Origin: Theristus sp. LFF4_11
Lineage: Eukaryota > Nematoda > Chromadorea > Monhysterida > Xyalidae
Length of the DNA stretch: 64,000 nt
Assembly (NCBI GenBank): GCA_030248135.1
Contig: JASANC010003363.1
Coordinates: forward strand, 1-64,000
Direction: 5' to 3'
Of the stretch, positions 9,761 through 22,352 are shown piece by piece. Both the position numbers and the translations under genes were made by a program. Positions within the stretch are counted from its first letter, which is position 1; every line of letters begins with the position of its first letter. Below the pieces are notes generated by a model. It did not search any database. It saw nothing but the letters and a program-made list of their open reading frames with translations, and had not been told where the DNA came from.

Positions 9761-12588
9761 ATGCTTTCGAAGCAAATGGCTGCCCTGATACACAGTGGTC
9801 AACAAACGGGTGGAACTGCTTTGATGCGGGCAGCAGCAGCATTCAGTGGAGCAACTGCCGTGATCTCGTGCTCGTCCCTGGTGGACGTGCACAAAGACTC
9901 CGTGGTGAGTCGTGCATTCAGATGTGCGGGTCGGTTGTGCAATGCAGTGAGTCTCACTGTGGTGACGTTGAGTTGAGCTTGCATGAATACGTGTGTGCAA
10001 CGTGGCAACGCTTGTGCAGAACTATCGGAGACACGACCGCAGTGGTGCTGGCAGTACGCGAGCAGTCGTCTGTTGGCTGCCTATCACTTCGACTGTGCTG
10101 AGTTTGCCCGGGACCAAGCGACGAACGCGCAGCCGACGCTGGCCAAGCCGCTCAACACTGACGAGCATCGTGTGCCCCCGTTTTACGCTTACGTGAACAC
10201 CAAGTTCAGGTTTGAGTCCGCACGCCCTTGCACGTGTTCGGCGTTTCTTCTGTGTGGGATCGACAGACTGAAAATCGATCAATGCATTCAGTTTTCCCAC
10301 ACGCAATACTGTTGGCCGTTCATTGTTCAGTCCAGTGGAATTCTGGGTGCAACCGAAGATGCTGGACAGGGCGCGTGAACGCATGGAACGAGATTTGGAT
10401 GCGTTCGAAAGATTGCACGAAGCGCGGACGGACAACGACACCGCCAGCGAAGAGACGGACGCTGCATGTGCATCGGCACGTTGCTTTGTCGGTGATCAGG
10501 TTGGTGTTGTCAGCCGTTCTGCTCAGCAGTGTACGTGATCGCCTGTTGCTGTGTCAGCTGTTTGCGGGTGTGCCGTGCGCAGTGCTGGACGAACGGGACG
10601 CGCGCTGGCGACGCGGCTGCCTCTGCGACCTCCCGCCGGCCGTTCAACCGCATTTGGTAAGAGGACGAAATAGAGCACAGTATTTGCAGTGCAGCTGCAT
10701 AACATTTAGCACTGTGCGCTCACTCAGATGGAGCGCGTGCCAATTCGTTTTGTCGACTACGGCGACTGCCGCTCGGTGGCGCGTGATCGCATTCGTCCGT
10801 TGAGCGCTCGTTTCGGCCGCATACCACCGATGGCGATTTGCTGCAAGATTGCTGGTCAGCGTGCTGTTCGTGTTGCGCATCATAACTCTGTGATAAGTGA
10901 ACTTTTATCGAACATGCAGTTGATAGCTACAAGTGATAACACCATAAGTCCCGAATAATCGCTTGATAGGTGTGCAAATCAACGACCTCGAGATGGATCG
11001 CATCGAGCAATTCCTTGACGAGCTGGACGAACTGAATGACTGTGTGCGTGTGGAGCTGGTCGACACAACCACGCAGCCATTCCGCGTGCATCTGTGGCAC
11101 CCGACCGTCGCTGCACACAATCTCGGTCTGCCCTATTATCCGAAGCCGCCGCGTGAGCGCCCTGAAAAGACGCCGCTGCCCGAATTCGATGACGACGCCC
11201 AGGTGTGCGATGTGAGATTGTTGTTCAACGTTTTTGTAGATTCTTTGAAATTTTCGTCTGTGTGTATTCGTCAGTCAAATTGAAGATGTGCACGGTTGGT
11301 AATTCAACGCACACACCGTGCAAACTGGCGTCGAAAGCTAAAAACGCGTTTTCGAATTGCAGAGCGACGAAAGCGCCGAATCGCGGGCGCCGTGCTTGGG
11401 TGACGTGCTGCAGATGGCACGCGTTCGCAAGCCGTGCACCAGTGCCGACGTGCCAGTGCACATTGCGCACATTCAGAATGCACGGCTCATCTACATGCAC
11501 ACCCCTGAACAGCGGCATGCTTGCGAACTGTTGGAGTTGGCATTGAATCGGCTGACGCTTACGTGAGACTGCTCTTGTTGCGCGCGATTTTCAAGCAGTT
11601 GTTGTGTGCGTGCACTGTTCAAACGTGCAGTGGCGTTGTTGCAGTAGCAGCTTGCCCAATGAGCACATTCTGCCTGGCACTGCGTGTGCCGTGCGAATTT
11701 GTGACGATTCCGGTGGATCTGAGCTGAATGGTGGACGTCTGGTGCGTGCGATCATTCGAAACGTGCACGACAGCAGCGGGCGGCACGATGACGCTCAGCC
11801 GCAGCAACTGACGGTCGACGTGCAAACAGTTCGGTTGCACTCATACGCATCCAAGAGTGCCGTTGATGAGCAAGCGAACGCGTGCATCAGTAACTCTCTG
11901 TTTGTGCAGGTTGACCACGGCTACATTGTGCGCGGTTGTGTGCCAAGCTCGCTGCATCCATTGCCGCGTCAGTTCGACGCGCCACCATTGGTGGGCTATT
12001 GGAGGACCGTTTTGAAACTGCACTTCCTTGTTCATGCAATGGAGAATTTCAATGTTGCAATTTAGGTGTACGTTGGCAGATTGAACGACTACTGTGAACA
12101 GCATCCGCACGCGACGGTCACCGCGCTGATGCGTACGCTCTGGATGGCTGATAAGAATGAATTGTTCACGGTTGGTTCATGAGCGCACTGCGGCGGTTTT
12201 CTCAGATTGTTCAATTACAATTCAGCATTCTGGCACTGGATTGACTCAAACTAAACAGGCCCGTTTTACGAAACGCCACCACGGACCGCCATTGCGTGTG
12301 TCATTGACACGATGCTCCAGTAAAATTGGTGCGAAACCAACAGAGACCGCAGAACACACTGACCAGGAGCGAGTGGACTGCGCGGTGCAGCTGAGTGCTG
12401 AGATCGTCAACAGGGGCGTTGTGATCAGTGATGCGTTGGTGGCGTGCGGTGGCAATGCAATGTTGATCGCAACGCAACGTCTGTTGCACGCTGCGGCTGC
12501 TGAGCACAACTACTGTTATCAGTACGAGACAGCACTCTGTCAGCAGCTCGCTCGCGGCACACTACAGTATGCCAATCTCTCTCAGTGA
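9761..12588 (+). CDS. KH-like/Tudor protein with two Tudor cores
   Basis: Probable RNA-binding or germ-granule adaptor; Tudor domains of this type bind methyl-arginine of PIWI proteins. Exons: 9761-9904, 10055-10209, 10331-10499, 10558-10656, 10728-10854, 10970-11202, 11363-11562, 11645-11828, 11910-11990, 12066-12170, 12259-12588. All phases fit, giving 608 aa. The N terminus (about aa 1-75) has a KH-like pattern: GQQTGG, then FSGATAVIS. Tudor 1 (about aa 95-230) runs from SPVEFWVQP through GVPCAVLDE to RFVDYGD and a basic helix. It is followed by an SN-like strand segment. Tudor 2 (about aa 350-465) has PVHIAHIQ, TACAVRICDD, VDHGYIV and LPRQFDAPP. The start codon and first exon are uncertain and an upstream exon may exist. 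TDRKH and AKAP1 combine KH and Tudor but have one Tudor; orthology is not settled. Confidence 0.8.
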
Positions 12589-13151
12589 TTCGAGGTGCCT
12601 TTTTGAATTTCGGCAAAGCATTCCTGAGAAAAACGTGTTCTTGTTTATTATGGGCAACTTCTTGACTTTCATTGACTCGTGTTTCTCCATTGTTGTTGGT
12701 TTGTTTGTTTCGTTGCTGTTGTTGTTTGAGAGCTGCGTGCATTATTTCCTCTTCTCGTTCTTTTCGAACTGTGGCTCTCGGAATTAAGGTAATTAATTAA
12801 AAAAAAAACATTTCAAAATGCTGGAGCGGAAGACAATCTGAAAAATTGAACCCCACTCGGAATTCTGCTCTCTGGTATTTTGTTGTTGCATTTGATGATT
12901 TCGTGAACGATGATAAGCAAAGTGACAAATAAAAATGTTTGAACCAAAAGCTGGCTGATGTTTTCAAACCTGGTTTCATCCCATTCAACCTTCCTTATGA
13001 ATCAAACCACTGACCAGCTATTTTTGTTCATTTTTTATTTCCTCACTCCTCACAGAAATTTAAAATTTGACGTTAGATTTCCCAGGAAACCTGCTTCACA
13101 CATTGTAAACTGAGCGTCATTTATTTGTCTGAGCGGGCAAACGAGCGAACG
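12589..13151. other. Intergenic between Tudor and SAND genes
   Basis: T-rich 3' flank of the Tudor gene and the 5' flank of the SAND gene, both on the plus strand. No repeat or extra gene recognised. Confidence 0.5.
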
Positions 13152-15682
13152 ATGGGCAAGCGAACGATGATCCAGTGGTGCGGCAACGATGGCCAGCCAG
13201 AGGGGCCGCCGCAGCCGTGGCCCAACAAGCACATCCGCGGCCAGTGCTCCGCTGGTGCTCTGGTGCACGCACGCCACCGCGGCCGCTGGTTCTCTGCCGT
13301 CGTCATGCAACCCGCCACGTTCGTTTCCACCCTTTTTTACACAGCTGTTCTATTGTGCTTCTGTTGTTCTTTGGTTTGTTGGGGTGTTGCAATCGTAGTT
13401 GTTATGTTTGCGTCATTGGCGGCCGTCCAGTGTCGTTTGCTTTTTTAGCTGCTGTGGGGCTCCAACGGTGTTCGGTTAGCGCCATCAATGCGTTTTGCTT
13501 GCTTTGCTTGATGTTTTGCTCGTGGTTTGTTTCAGTCGCACTAACCCATTGCCTCTACCGTCAAGTGCCCTGAACAATCAAACCTTCGGCGACCACCAAA
13601 CTGGCACCCCCTTGCAACAAGCTGTGAAACCGAACAGCAAACTGCCATCAGTCAACGCTGCAAAACTGAAAACCAAGCGGCCTGTCTCTTCGAGTGGTCT
13701 TGGTCAAGATCACAGTGCTACAGCAAAGAAGAAACGTCCGACTCGCAAACTGCTAAAAAGCGGCGCTTGCGCGTCGCTGAGCGCTCGGCACACCAATCGA
13801 GCTCAACTGACACCGCAACTCGTGGAAACAATTGCTCGCAGTAACAGCTTTGCTCATGCTTTTATGTCATTGCGGTTTTGTTGCTTTCTTCAGTTGTCTC
13901 TGGTCTTTTATTTTGTTTGAATGTTTTGTTCACCAAATTTTCGTTCCACCGAAAACTAAGGATTCTGAAACTTTAGTCGGAATCCTTGGGCCAAATTTCT
14001 TTGCGTTTCATTTCCAGGGGGCACTGCCGAATCTAACTTCGCGAGCTGCAGCGAAGCGACACACGAGATGCCGAGGCAGAATGTTCTCCAGGAAATGCTG
14101 GTGCTCAGCTTCAGCGCTGAATCATCGGTCGCCGCTGATGAGCGTCCAGCTGTCGCGGACGTCGCTTCTCAAAAGACACTTGGTTCGTCTGTGATTGGTT
14201 GGATGCAGGTTCAATGAGCACGATCATTGGTCGCACGCACCGCACGTAGTGCTTACATGGCCGACAATTTGTAACCAACTTGAACTTTTTTTGTGAACAG
14301 CAGTTTTTTTGTCGCTGCAGCTTCGTCCGCTGAACCCGACGATCCGTGGCGTGCCATATTTTCGGTGTGCTACTCGAAAACATTGCTGCAACGTTGCATG
14401 GAGAGAAACCCATCAGACGGGTTGCGCGTGTTCGTTGGTGATCAGTTCGGTCGGCGACGTCAAGCGCACTTCTTTTGGAAACGTTTCCGCTCCGGTTTGG
14501 TTTCGCTTTCTTTTTTTTTGTTTTTCGTTGGAGTGATTTGAGTTGGAGGTGGTGATAGGAAAATGTCGTGCAGTATAATTTGTGTTCATTGTGAGGTGTG
14601 AAAAGTGCAGGTGCGGACGCGCGGTGCATCTTCGACAGCACGTGCAGCCAGTGGTACACCCCGCGCGAGTTCACGGCGGCCTGTCTCGGCGTCCACCACG
14701 CAGCCACGTGGCGCACAGCCTGCCGCCTCGCACTCGACGACCCGTTCAATGGTGGCACGCCGTGGCTGTGTCCGCTCAGTGATCTGCTGCATTCGTTCAC
14801 TGGCCGGCCACGGACGCACCCGCACACAGTCGCTGCAGCTGACTGCGCTTGCACACCGCAACAAACGGTTGGCCTCGTGACAGTGCGAGCACTGTGTGCT
14901 GCTCGTCTGCAGTGTTTTGGAGTGTGAAATAGTGGTGTGCATTTCAAACAAATCCAAACTGAACTGAATCTATTGGTGTATGTCCAGTAAAATGCTGTTA
15001 ATTCTTGAAATGTTAGTGCTCACAATTCTAGCAAGCAACGCTTCTCCCTCGGTTTTCTCGCGGAATGCCAAGCCCCCCTATCCTGTAATTTCAGCACAAC
15101 GCCCGCCAACACGAGCCGAATACACGAGATGCCGTTTCATGTAAATTGTCAACAAATCATGAGAAACAACCGAGCTGCACAGCAACAAGCAGCACAACCG
15201 CTTGTGACGCAAATGACGAAGCGGCTGCTGAGCACGTGGCTGACAACAACCGGTGTGACACCAATCGCAGTGACATCGCTGGGGCACAGCCACGCACAGC
15301 GGACGATGCAGTCACGATCAACGGCAACGCTGCAAACGAAACCAACACCAACAGTCGCTGGCCAGTGTCACAGAAGAATGAACGCGTGAAAATCAAACAA
15401 GCAAAGACGCTTAGCAATGTGCCGACAACTGGTGACAACAATCAGGACGGTCAACAAAGCGTGCTCTCAGGCAAGTCTCTTGAGCAAACGTCTGTGTGCG
15501 ACCGTTGTGGGATGCAGGCAAACTGGCTGCAAGAGTTGCGTGATGAGTTGAGTCAACTGCGCTACGAGAATGGACGACTTCGTGATGAAGCGCAGCAGAA
15601 CACGGTGCTTGCTTGCTGCCAACATCGTCAGCACGGCAGCAACCACAGTAATCTGATTCATGTGCAGCTGATGCCAGTCTGA
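13152..15682 (+). CDS. SAND-domain transcription factor with C-terminal coiled coil
   Basis: Likely nuclear DNA-binding regulator. Exons 13152-13318, 13536-13840, 14018-14182, 14321-14494, 14611-14867 and 15095-15682 join in frame to 551 aa. A basic nuclear-localisation type stretch (KKKRPTRK) lies in exon 2. The SAND domain (about aa 245-315) spans exons 4 and 5: GLRVFVGD, then HFFWKRFRSG, RCIF, WYTPREF and TWRTACRLA, matching the spacing of CIK...WYTPSEF...WKRSIR in DEAF1/GMEB proteins. The last exon is Asn/Thr/Gln rich. It ends with CDRCGMQ followed by a heptad segment (LQELRDELSQLRYENGRL), recalling the GMEB coiled coil. No MYND zinc finger as in DEAF1 is present. Start: first ATG giving a phase-correct exon. 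Orthology to GMEB versus DEAF1 is open. Confidence 0.85.
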
Positions 15683-15957
15683 GTGGTGCTCTTGTGATTT
15701 TCTTTTCTTTTCATTTTGTGGTTATCATTTTTTCGTGCCAATATTTGTACCATTTATCTTGCGAGCCGGTTTATTTTGAATCTTGTGAGTAAACTCGTTA
15801 GGCTTTTCTCTTCTGATAGCATTTTGTGTGTTTATTCCTTCTTGTTTTGCGGATTACTTGTGTGCAGGCAGGTCAAAACTACCGATTTTGATTTCACCAA
15901 CTGCATTCAATATTTGGAAATGTGGTAAAAACAAACACTGGTTGATTAATAAAATTG

Positions 15958-17984
15958 TCACGGCCATGACGCACGTTCTTTCTTGATGCCGCCCGCGTTG
16001 TTCAGCGCGGCCGAATGGGCCTCTTTGATTGTTTTCTCAAATCGTTCCTGAAAAAGTTTCATTTCAGGTTTGGATAAATTGGAAACATTGTATAACTGTA
16101 ACTGTAACTGACCATCATCACTAGCCGATCCGATTCCGGAATAATTCTGCCAGAATTCAGCAAACGTTGGTCGTGGTCAAAGCCAGCGTAGTAGAATCGA
16201 CTGCATGACTTGAGCGCTGCAAGCTTGGCCATGCCCGTCCGGCAATAAGAATCGGCAACATCAAATCTGCAACAACGGTATGGTCCCATCGTATTATTGA
16301 CGTGGGTGTTAAAATTTTCAAACCAAATACTAGCGTTGGGATTTTTTTCAGTGTGTTAGGGAGGAATTGATTTGTGAAGTTTCAAAGAAGGATGTTTATG
16401 TAGTTGTAGGTGTTTCTGGGAATTCTACTGTAACACATCGGATGTACATTACTAAAACATCAAAAATCTGAACGCAGTCTTAATCAGAAAATTAAACCGG
16501 GTATAATCAGAAACAGCTCACTTGCGTAGTTTCAGCGCATGCTCCGCCTCCAATAAATACACCAGCACAAAGTTGATCTTGTGAAGTTTCATGCAGTCAT
16601 GGATTTCTTGCACGATCCGTGGTATTGTGATGTTAAAAGCCTGAAACGTCTCAAAAAATTCGTTCAATTTTCATTAACAACAAAAAAGTTTTAGACAAAC
16701 TTCAACATCGACGGCTTCGTTGAGTAAACAATAAGCATACGTGTAAAGAAACGCCAGCAGATTGTACCCGGAAAAAATAAAATTCTGAAATCAAGAATTT
16801 TTTGACAGATTATTTCTCCGGTGCGATTCGAACCATTCACCTACTGGACAGTTTTCAAACAATGCACCATCTTGTTACTACAGACGGTTTCATGGTTTAA
16901 TCGCACGAGTTTGTTTGAAATGAGCGATGGAGCTGCAAAAAAAGGCGTTCAGACCGCATGCGTGGTACGTGTAAGGGAGATTTTTGGTGAAAATCATAAT
17001 CATTTATTTCGAAGTAACCACTGCACTATGCCGACGCCCCAGCATAGCTGTGTTCATTGTGCTCTTGGCAACAGCGGTTTTTCGCATGCTGTACAAAACT
17101 TGTTTGTGTGTTGTGTGGTATTGTTGACTTGTGCAATGACGCTGTGCATTGGGTTAGGTCATCACGTGCTTTGTTTACCACACATGACAGACACCCTCAT
17201 CGCGTTATTCTATTGGTTGGCAGAAAAACAAAGCAGCAAACGTACATTTCAATTGCAAGCTCGCAGCCAAACGTACATACCAATCGATTGGAGTGATAAA
17301 TGGTGTCAAAGTGGCAAGTGGCTGCCGAAAATTCAGCGTGGCGCACGTGCTCGGTGCCAATTTGCGCATGTCGCAGCAGTAATTGGTCTTTACTCAGTGG
17401 AACGTTTCGTGGCTGATGCTTGCTGGTGCGCTTTTCCACAGCAAAATATTTGTGAAAGTTAACACCTGAAACGTTGCACATTTATTAGACCTTGTGACAA
17501 AAAAAATCTGTAATGAGCGTAGTAGTGTGTTTTCAGTACAGTCGTACTGTAAATCATGGAGGCAACTAGCTGATTGGCTGCTTTTGAAGTTGACTCACTG
17601 GTTAGTGTGGTCGAGTCATTAGCAAATCAACATTCCACATGACAGATTCAAATGCCAAAGAGTGAATGCCAAAAGCCAACAAATTGCCTTTGTTTTACAA
17701 TACTCACGCAATATTTTAGTGAACGATTGCACGATCCGTTGAACTGCGATTATCGGCATTTCACCGAGTGGCGCGGTTAAAATGGCGTGTCTGAACGGTT
17801 TAGTTCCATGTGGCTCAACGGTCAAGTGAACAGTGGCTTGTGCTCCGTCGCTTTTAGTCTTATACTTTTTTACAGGAAAACCAGCATTTCGTATTCCGCA
17901 GTTGTCAGAAACAATGACGGTTGCTATCCATTTAATCAGGCGATAACCACCGCACAACAGGAACACGATAATAAATAGGATAAC
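15958..17984 (-). CDS. Unrecognised membrane protein, paralogue of 23386-25782 (partial model)
   Basis: No known family recognised. Supported exons: 17984-17708, 16784-16701, 16640-16522, 16266-16113, 16047-15958 (stop TGA). The first begins with a hydrophobic stretch (VILFIIVFLLCGG) and continues with a soluble segment. The others are helical and include NLLAFLYTYAY, VLVYLLEAEHALKL, then RFYYAGF and RIIPESDR, ending KKERASWP. Exons 16784-16522, 16266-16113 and 16047-15958 align with exons of the 23.4-25.8 kb gene, with the same intron phases; one exon has the identical length of 119 nt. The phase break between the first two listed exons shows that at least one exon in 16.8-17.7 kb is missing from this model. 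No 5' exon encoding a luminal domain was found before the neighbouring kelch gene, so the gene could be 5'-truncated. Confidence 0.6.
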
Positions 17985-18319
17985 CTGAAGACACGAAACT
18001 TGTAAATTCGCACACAGTTTTTTAATTGTACAGTGATTTTTTGTACGTGTTCACCCAGTCGCTTGAAACACGGTTATTTTATCTCCAATGAATAGTCTTG
18101 AAAAGCCTTAAACCTCATTCATGAAACTTGAAGCGCTGGCGTCACTGTGCTACACATTCATGGAACAAAAAAGTCGCAGCTTCACGTGCTAACAAAGTTG
18201 ACGCCTGTGGATTCACGTGCTAATAAATTCACGAGCGAGTGGATTAGTGGGTCTTTAGGACACTGACAGACCTCAAAGAAAGAACGTTTGTAAGTGCCCC
18301 AATTTATTGCAATCCTTTA

Positions 18320-20540
18320 TTAGAAAAATAATAATTGAAATACTCCAATAAAAATAGTGCGTTCCTGCCTTCCTGGCAACTGGATGAATACCGTTGATTT
18401 GTTTCTAACCTCAATGAGCGATGTGACAGAAAAGAATACGTCACATGAAATAACAGCAACTGGTTGGTCTTCTTGCTCTTCGAGAACGTCGCCGACATCC
18501 GGTGGGCACTTTGGCAGTTGCTGATAAAACTTCTCTTTCGCCACCATGATCGGTGGTCGTTTGTTTTTGCCGTTTATTTTGCCAACACTTTCGGCGAGAA
18601 AATGTTGCACTTGGACGCTCTCCTCTTCCGGGTGCGTGTCGTTGACTCGAATCAGCGATTCGCCCAACGGTTCCTCCCACGAGTCGTAATCGTGTTCGGT
18701 CTCTATTGAGGCTGCGCTGTAAAGTTCGCTGTTATTTTGTTACGTTTAGATTGAATCACTGTTTAGAACAACTTTTGGAACGAGACCCGAGAACAGACTG
18801 ACCTATCAACGGTGTAAACGATGAGATTCGGATCACCCCTGGAAATACTGCCGTTCACTTTCGTCCATTTCAGCTCAGACGTATCATACACTTCAACATC
18901 ACGTAGCGCCCGATCGCGATGTCTGTTTGAGAGTCCTCCAATGGCCATGATCGTTTTGCTCGTCAGCACCACCAACCGATGGAATAAACGGCGCCTTATC
19001 ATTGGCTCCAGTAAATGCCAACGATCTTTCTGTGCACGCGTTCGTAAATCATGCAGCCGTTTACGATCGTTAAAAATATTTTCAAATTCGAATTTTCAGG
19101 AAACGTGCAGCAGTATTTCTATTATGCTTCTCACCGCTGGCACATATTGTTCGCAAACGTTTGATGCGTCTGTCAGCGGTGCGCTGATGCCACCGCAAAC
19201 AACAATGGATGACCCGATGGATGCGGCTGCAGCAAACAGTCGTGGGTGTCGCATGCGAGCTCGTCGTTGCCACTGACGGTGCCCATCGAGCAACACCTCG
19301 GTGTCGCCGAAGATTGCTGCCTCTGGTGCAGCCACTGCATGCAAGTAACACACGCTCAATAAGTGCACGAACATGTGCATTACTTTTCTGCGTGAGTTAA
19401 TTTTGCATTTTGTCGCTTTTGGCGCGTTGAAACAACAGCGAACGTTCAAATGTGAAACTCAAAACCATGAGCGTACAGTTTGACCAGAAAGAGTCACTGG
19501 CGTTGCTGCTGAGGCCGAAGTGGTCGTGGTGCGCGAGGTTGGTCCTGGCAAAGACAAACACGCTGCCCTCATGCACGACACTCGCTGACACGCCCGTCCG
19601 GAAATGGTGCATTGCTGTGGTGACACAAGCAGCATCACAGAGACGCTCAGTCGGTTGAAATGCAGTTTTCAGAAAAAGCTCGTACATGAAACGATGTTGT
19701 TCGGTTGTTGCAACTTGAAGCCTATGCGAAGATCATAATATAAACAGCTTGATTGAACTGTGCGCGATGCTTTTTCCCAGCCGCCACAAACCTGCAAAAC
19801 GTATATCTTGTGCTATGCGTTTCTACGTGGTGCATCAAAAGACGAGAACGTGTACTACCAATAAATAATGATCGTTGATGACGTGTGCAATTGTGTTCAG
19901 ACGTGCAGCGGCTCGAGCCATCGGCACAGCACCGACGGTTGTGCCGTTATAGGCGTGGATCACATGCATCATCCACACATCAGCAGCAGCACACATCAAC
20001 CGCTCATCTGCACAGTCGTCCGTTTGTGACGCCCTCGATCGACGCAGCTCAAACATGGTCATCTCTTCGCCCAACAACGCAACCGGGGGACCACTGAAAC
20101 TTTGCATTTTTTTAATTTAAACGTGATGCTGATGTGTCAACCAACTTACATTCGTTGTATCTGTGCAACAATTTCCTTGTGATTTTGTCGTTATGGAATC
20201 ATAAAGTTTTATGGTTAAAAGAAAATTCGAGCTTATATGTAACCAAACATTTTTATCATGAAAACATGTCATACTGAGCAGAATGGCTTTTCACGTATTC
20301 ATAAATGTTTGCACGAACGTACGCAAACAATGGCCAGTAGTTCGGCAGTGGGCGAGTTGCGTTGCTGACAGCGATCAGCGACGGTGGGTGCCGTTTGTAG
20401 CGATAATGGTCGATGCTCGCACGCAGACGGTCGATCACGCGCACGTAGATCGCTGCACACAAGGGAACACGTACAATGCAAGGGGACTGGCTGCTCGGTG
20501 GGCGCTTGGGGAGTGCAGTGTTCTGCATTGCAATCAACAT
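18320..20540 (-). CDS. BACK-kelch protein (KLHL-like)
   Basis: Kelch-like proteins are usually CUL3 ubiquitin-ligase adaptors. Exons: about 20540-20275, 20093-19859, 19791-19686, 19614-19477, 19334-19135, 19029-18803, 18716-18320, phases consistent throughout. The first two exons have a BACK-type pattern (YWPLFAYVRANIYEYV, then DDCADERLMCAAADVWMMH). Kelch blades follow: VCGGWEKAS, FVFARTN, IVVCGGISAP...VCEQY, then RWHLLEPM...IMAIGGLSNR...VEVYD. The last exon is an acidic/basic non-kelch tail of about 130 aa. The stop overlaps AATAAA signals at 18303-18320. The N-terminal boundary is not fixed, and a complete BTB domain is not visible; it may lie in an exon I missed or be absent. Confidence 0.72.
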
Positions 20541-20612
20541 CGCTGTTATGGGCGTATGTCGTCTTTGGTTTTAGCAAAGCAACATCGAACATTCGAAACT
20601 CTCTGTGACGGA

Positions 20613-20880
20613 GGCCGAGTAAACATGGCAGCTTATTTAGGGTGCAAGGAGCGTGCGAACTTTGAATGAAAGAAAAAATCCATTCAGAATCCACCCAAGT
20701 GTGTGTCAAATTTGACGTGTTTTTTAAAACTAATTTATTCGTCGTGCTATTCTGTTCATTCTTTCTCCCTTGCACACACGACTTGGAATTATCTTGGCAT
20801 TCTTGAAAAAGACAACTCCTAGTCTGCGACTAATCCTGCCTTGAGGGAGACTACAAGGACTGCCTTATTTATTCGGCCAT
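20613..20880 (+). repeat. MITE family G, copy 2
   Basis: Starts GGCCGAGTAAACATGGC and ends TTATTCGGCCATAA. Reverse complement of 3649-3900, about 80% similar by eye. It lies between the kelch gene and the 21-kb secreted exon. Confidence 0.7.
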
Positions 20881-21059
20881 AAACAGTAATAGTCACCGGG
20901 TGGGGCGAACTTCGCGAAGCGAAAAAAATTGTAAGTTGCACCGCATAATAGAGTTTTTAATGAAAAAATTCCAGGATGAAATTTGCATATTTTTGCTCGG
21001 ATGCAAAAGGCCAAAAAGATGCAAATTGCACCCATTTGGATGCAAAAAACCTAGCTTAC

Positions 21060-21261
21060 ATTTCTTTGATTTCACCATGGTCGTCTTGATCTGGTAGTAG
21101 GGCGCATGCTCGTCGGCAACATCGACGCCGTTCACGATTTTGTATTTGATGTTCATTTCGGAGCCGATCGGGCAGTTTGCTCTGCTCGGCAGCTGCGACT
21201 GAATTTGACGCAATGCGACCAGTGCAAACACGGCGATCGTTTGAAGACACATGAACTGCAT
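21060..21261 (-). CDS. Secreted exon resembling the N terminus of an S1 serine protease (partial)
   Basis: One exon from an ATG at 21261 to a good GTAAGC donor after 21060, phase 1. It encodes a signal peptide (MQFMCLQTIAVFALVAL), a short Cys-containing propeptide and KIVNGVDVADEHAPYY. The last segment resembles the activation site of trypsin-like proteases (R/K-IVGG...). I found no exon with the catalytic TAAHC or GDSGGP motifs nearby, and a MITE lies downstream. It may be the 5' exon of a decayed gene, or a different secreted protein. Confidence 0.35.
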
Positions 21262-22350
21262 CGTTTGCGTGGCGGCCTTTGCTGCGACACACAAGTTGGA
21301 CAAGATGAAAACTGAAAAAATGAGCTCTGAGATTCAAAAGCTGCAGCTACATATCTGATATAATGTGCTTATCTAGAAAAACTACGTGTGTGTTTCTGCG
21401 TGTGTCTGCGGGGTGGGTTCATGGAATGAAACTTCTGAAACAGTTTTATGATTACACGTTACAAAAGCGATTTCGCTGCAACCGACCGCTTCACATTTAG
21501 CTTTGTTTTTACGATAAAAAGCATGAACTTTGCAAAAATTGATGTTATATTATTGAAGATGTGATTTATTGGGCGGCAAAGACTTTTTTTCAAATGCTGC
21601 TTTCGTTTTTTGCGTGCGTCTTGTTGATTACGTTGTGTTGTGAACGCTGGTCAGAGCAAACTTTCGTTGAAAACCGGTTTTACACTGTTTTTAGTTACGT
21701 TTTACGCAACCTTGTCAGCATCATTGCTGTCTCAAGCATTTTTTGATGAAAACTACAACCATGACATGCGACTGAAAATTGCAGACTGCAGGGTTTTTGA
21801 AGAACTGTCTGCAGTGCTTTTTATTACGATGTTTTGGGAATGTTTTCGGTGATTTCGCAATCGAAACCAAACAAAAAGTACCATCCTTGTGAACGTGTGC
21901 TTCGTGTGCGATAAGCCTGCCTCCAGATAGTCCAGAACAAGTTTAGGGGCTGTGACGAAATTATGTAAAAATCTAACTTCACAAGTTCTATAAATTCGAA
22001 AATCGACGATTTTTGATTTTATGTCTGCAGTCAACATGTTCTTTTAATTTTCTTTCTCCATAAAGAAGCAATCGGTTTTGACTATAAACGCCAGATGGAA
22101 CATCCAAAAGCTATAACTTGAAATTTGAAATCGTGAAGCGGCACAACAGACAAATCAACAAGAACGAACATTAGAAATTTGAAAAATATATATATAAAGA
22201 TCTAATGTATTTGAAGCGAACAGTGTCAACAAAAATTGCATGTCACATTGGCAGTCACTTTGTGCGAGTTTGTGGTCGACTATTTGGCACTTGCTTTGGC
22301 GATGTTCATCAAGTTGTTGAACCGTTCCTGAAAAAAAGTTATCAAACTGT
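21262..22350. other. No gene recognised
   Basis: AT-rich sequence between the secreted exon and the Tc1-type element. Short open frames only, none with a family signature. Confidence 0.4.
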
Positions 22351-22352
22351 TA

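Noticed and set aside
16821..17462. 213-codon plus-strand open frame
   Set aside because: It lies in the introns of the minus-strand membrane-protein gene, has no recognisable domain, and contains mixed hydrophobic and Cys stretches typical of chance frames.
20256..20775. FDVALLKPK and NYWPLFAYV as the Asp and C-terminal parts of the 21-kb protease
   Set aside because: There is no room for the His-containing region, no GDSGGP is visible, and the second segment splices in phase to the BACK-kelch exons.
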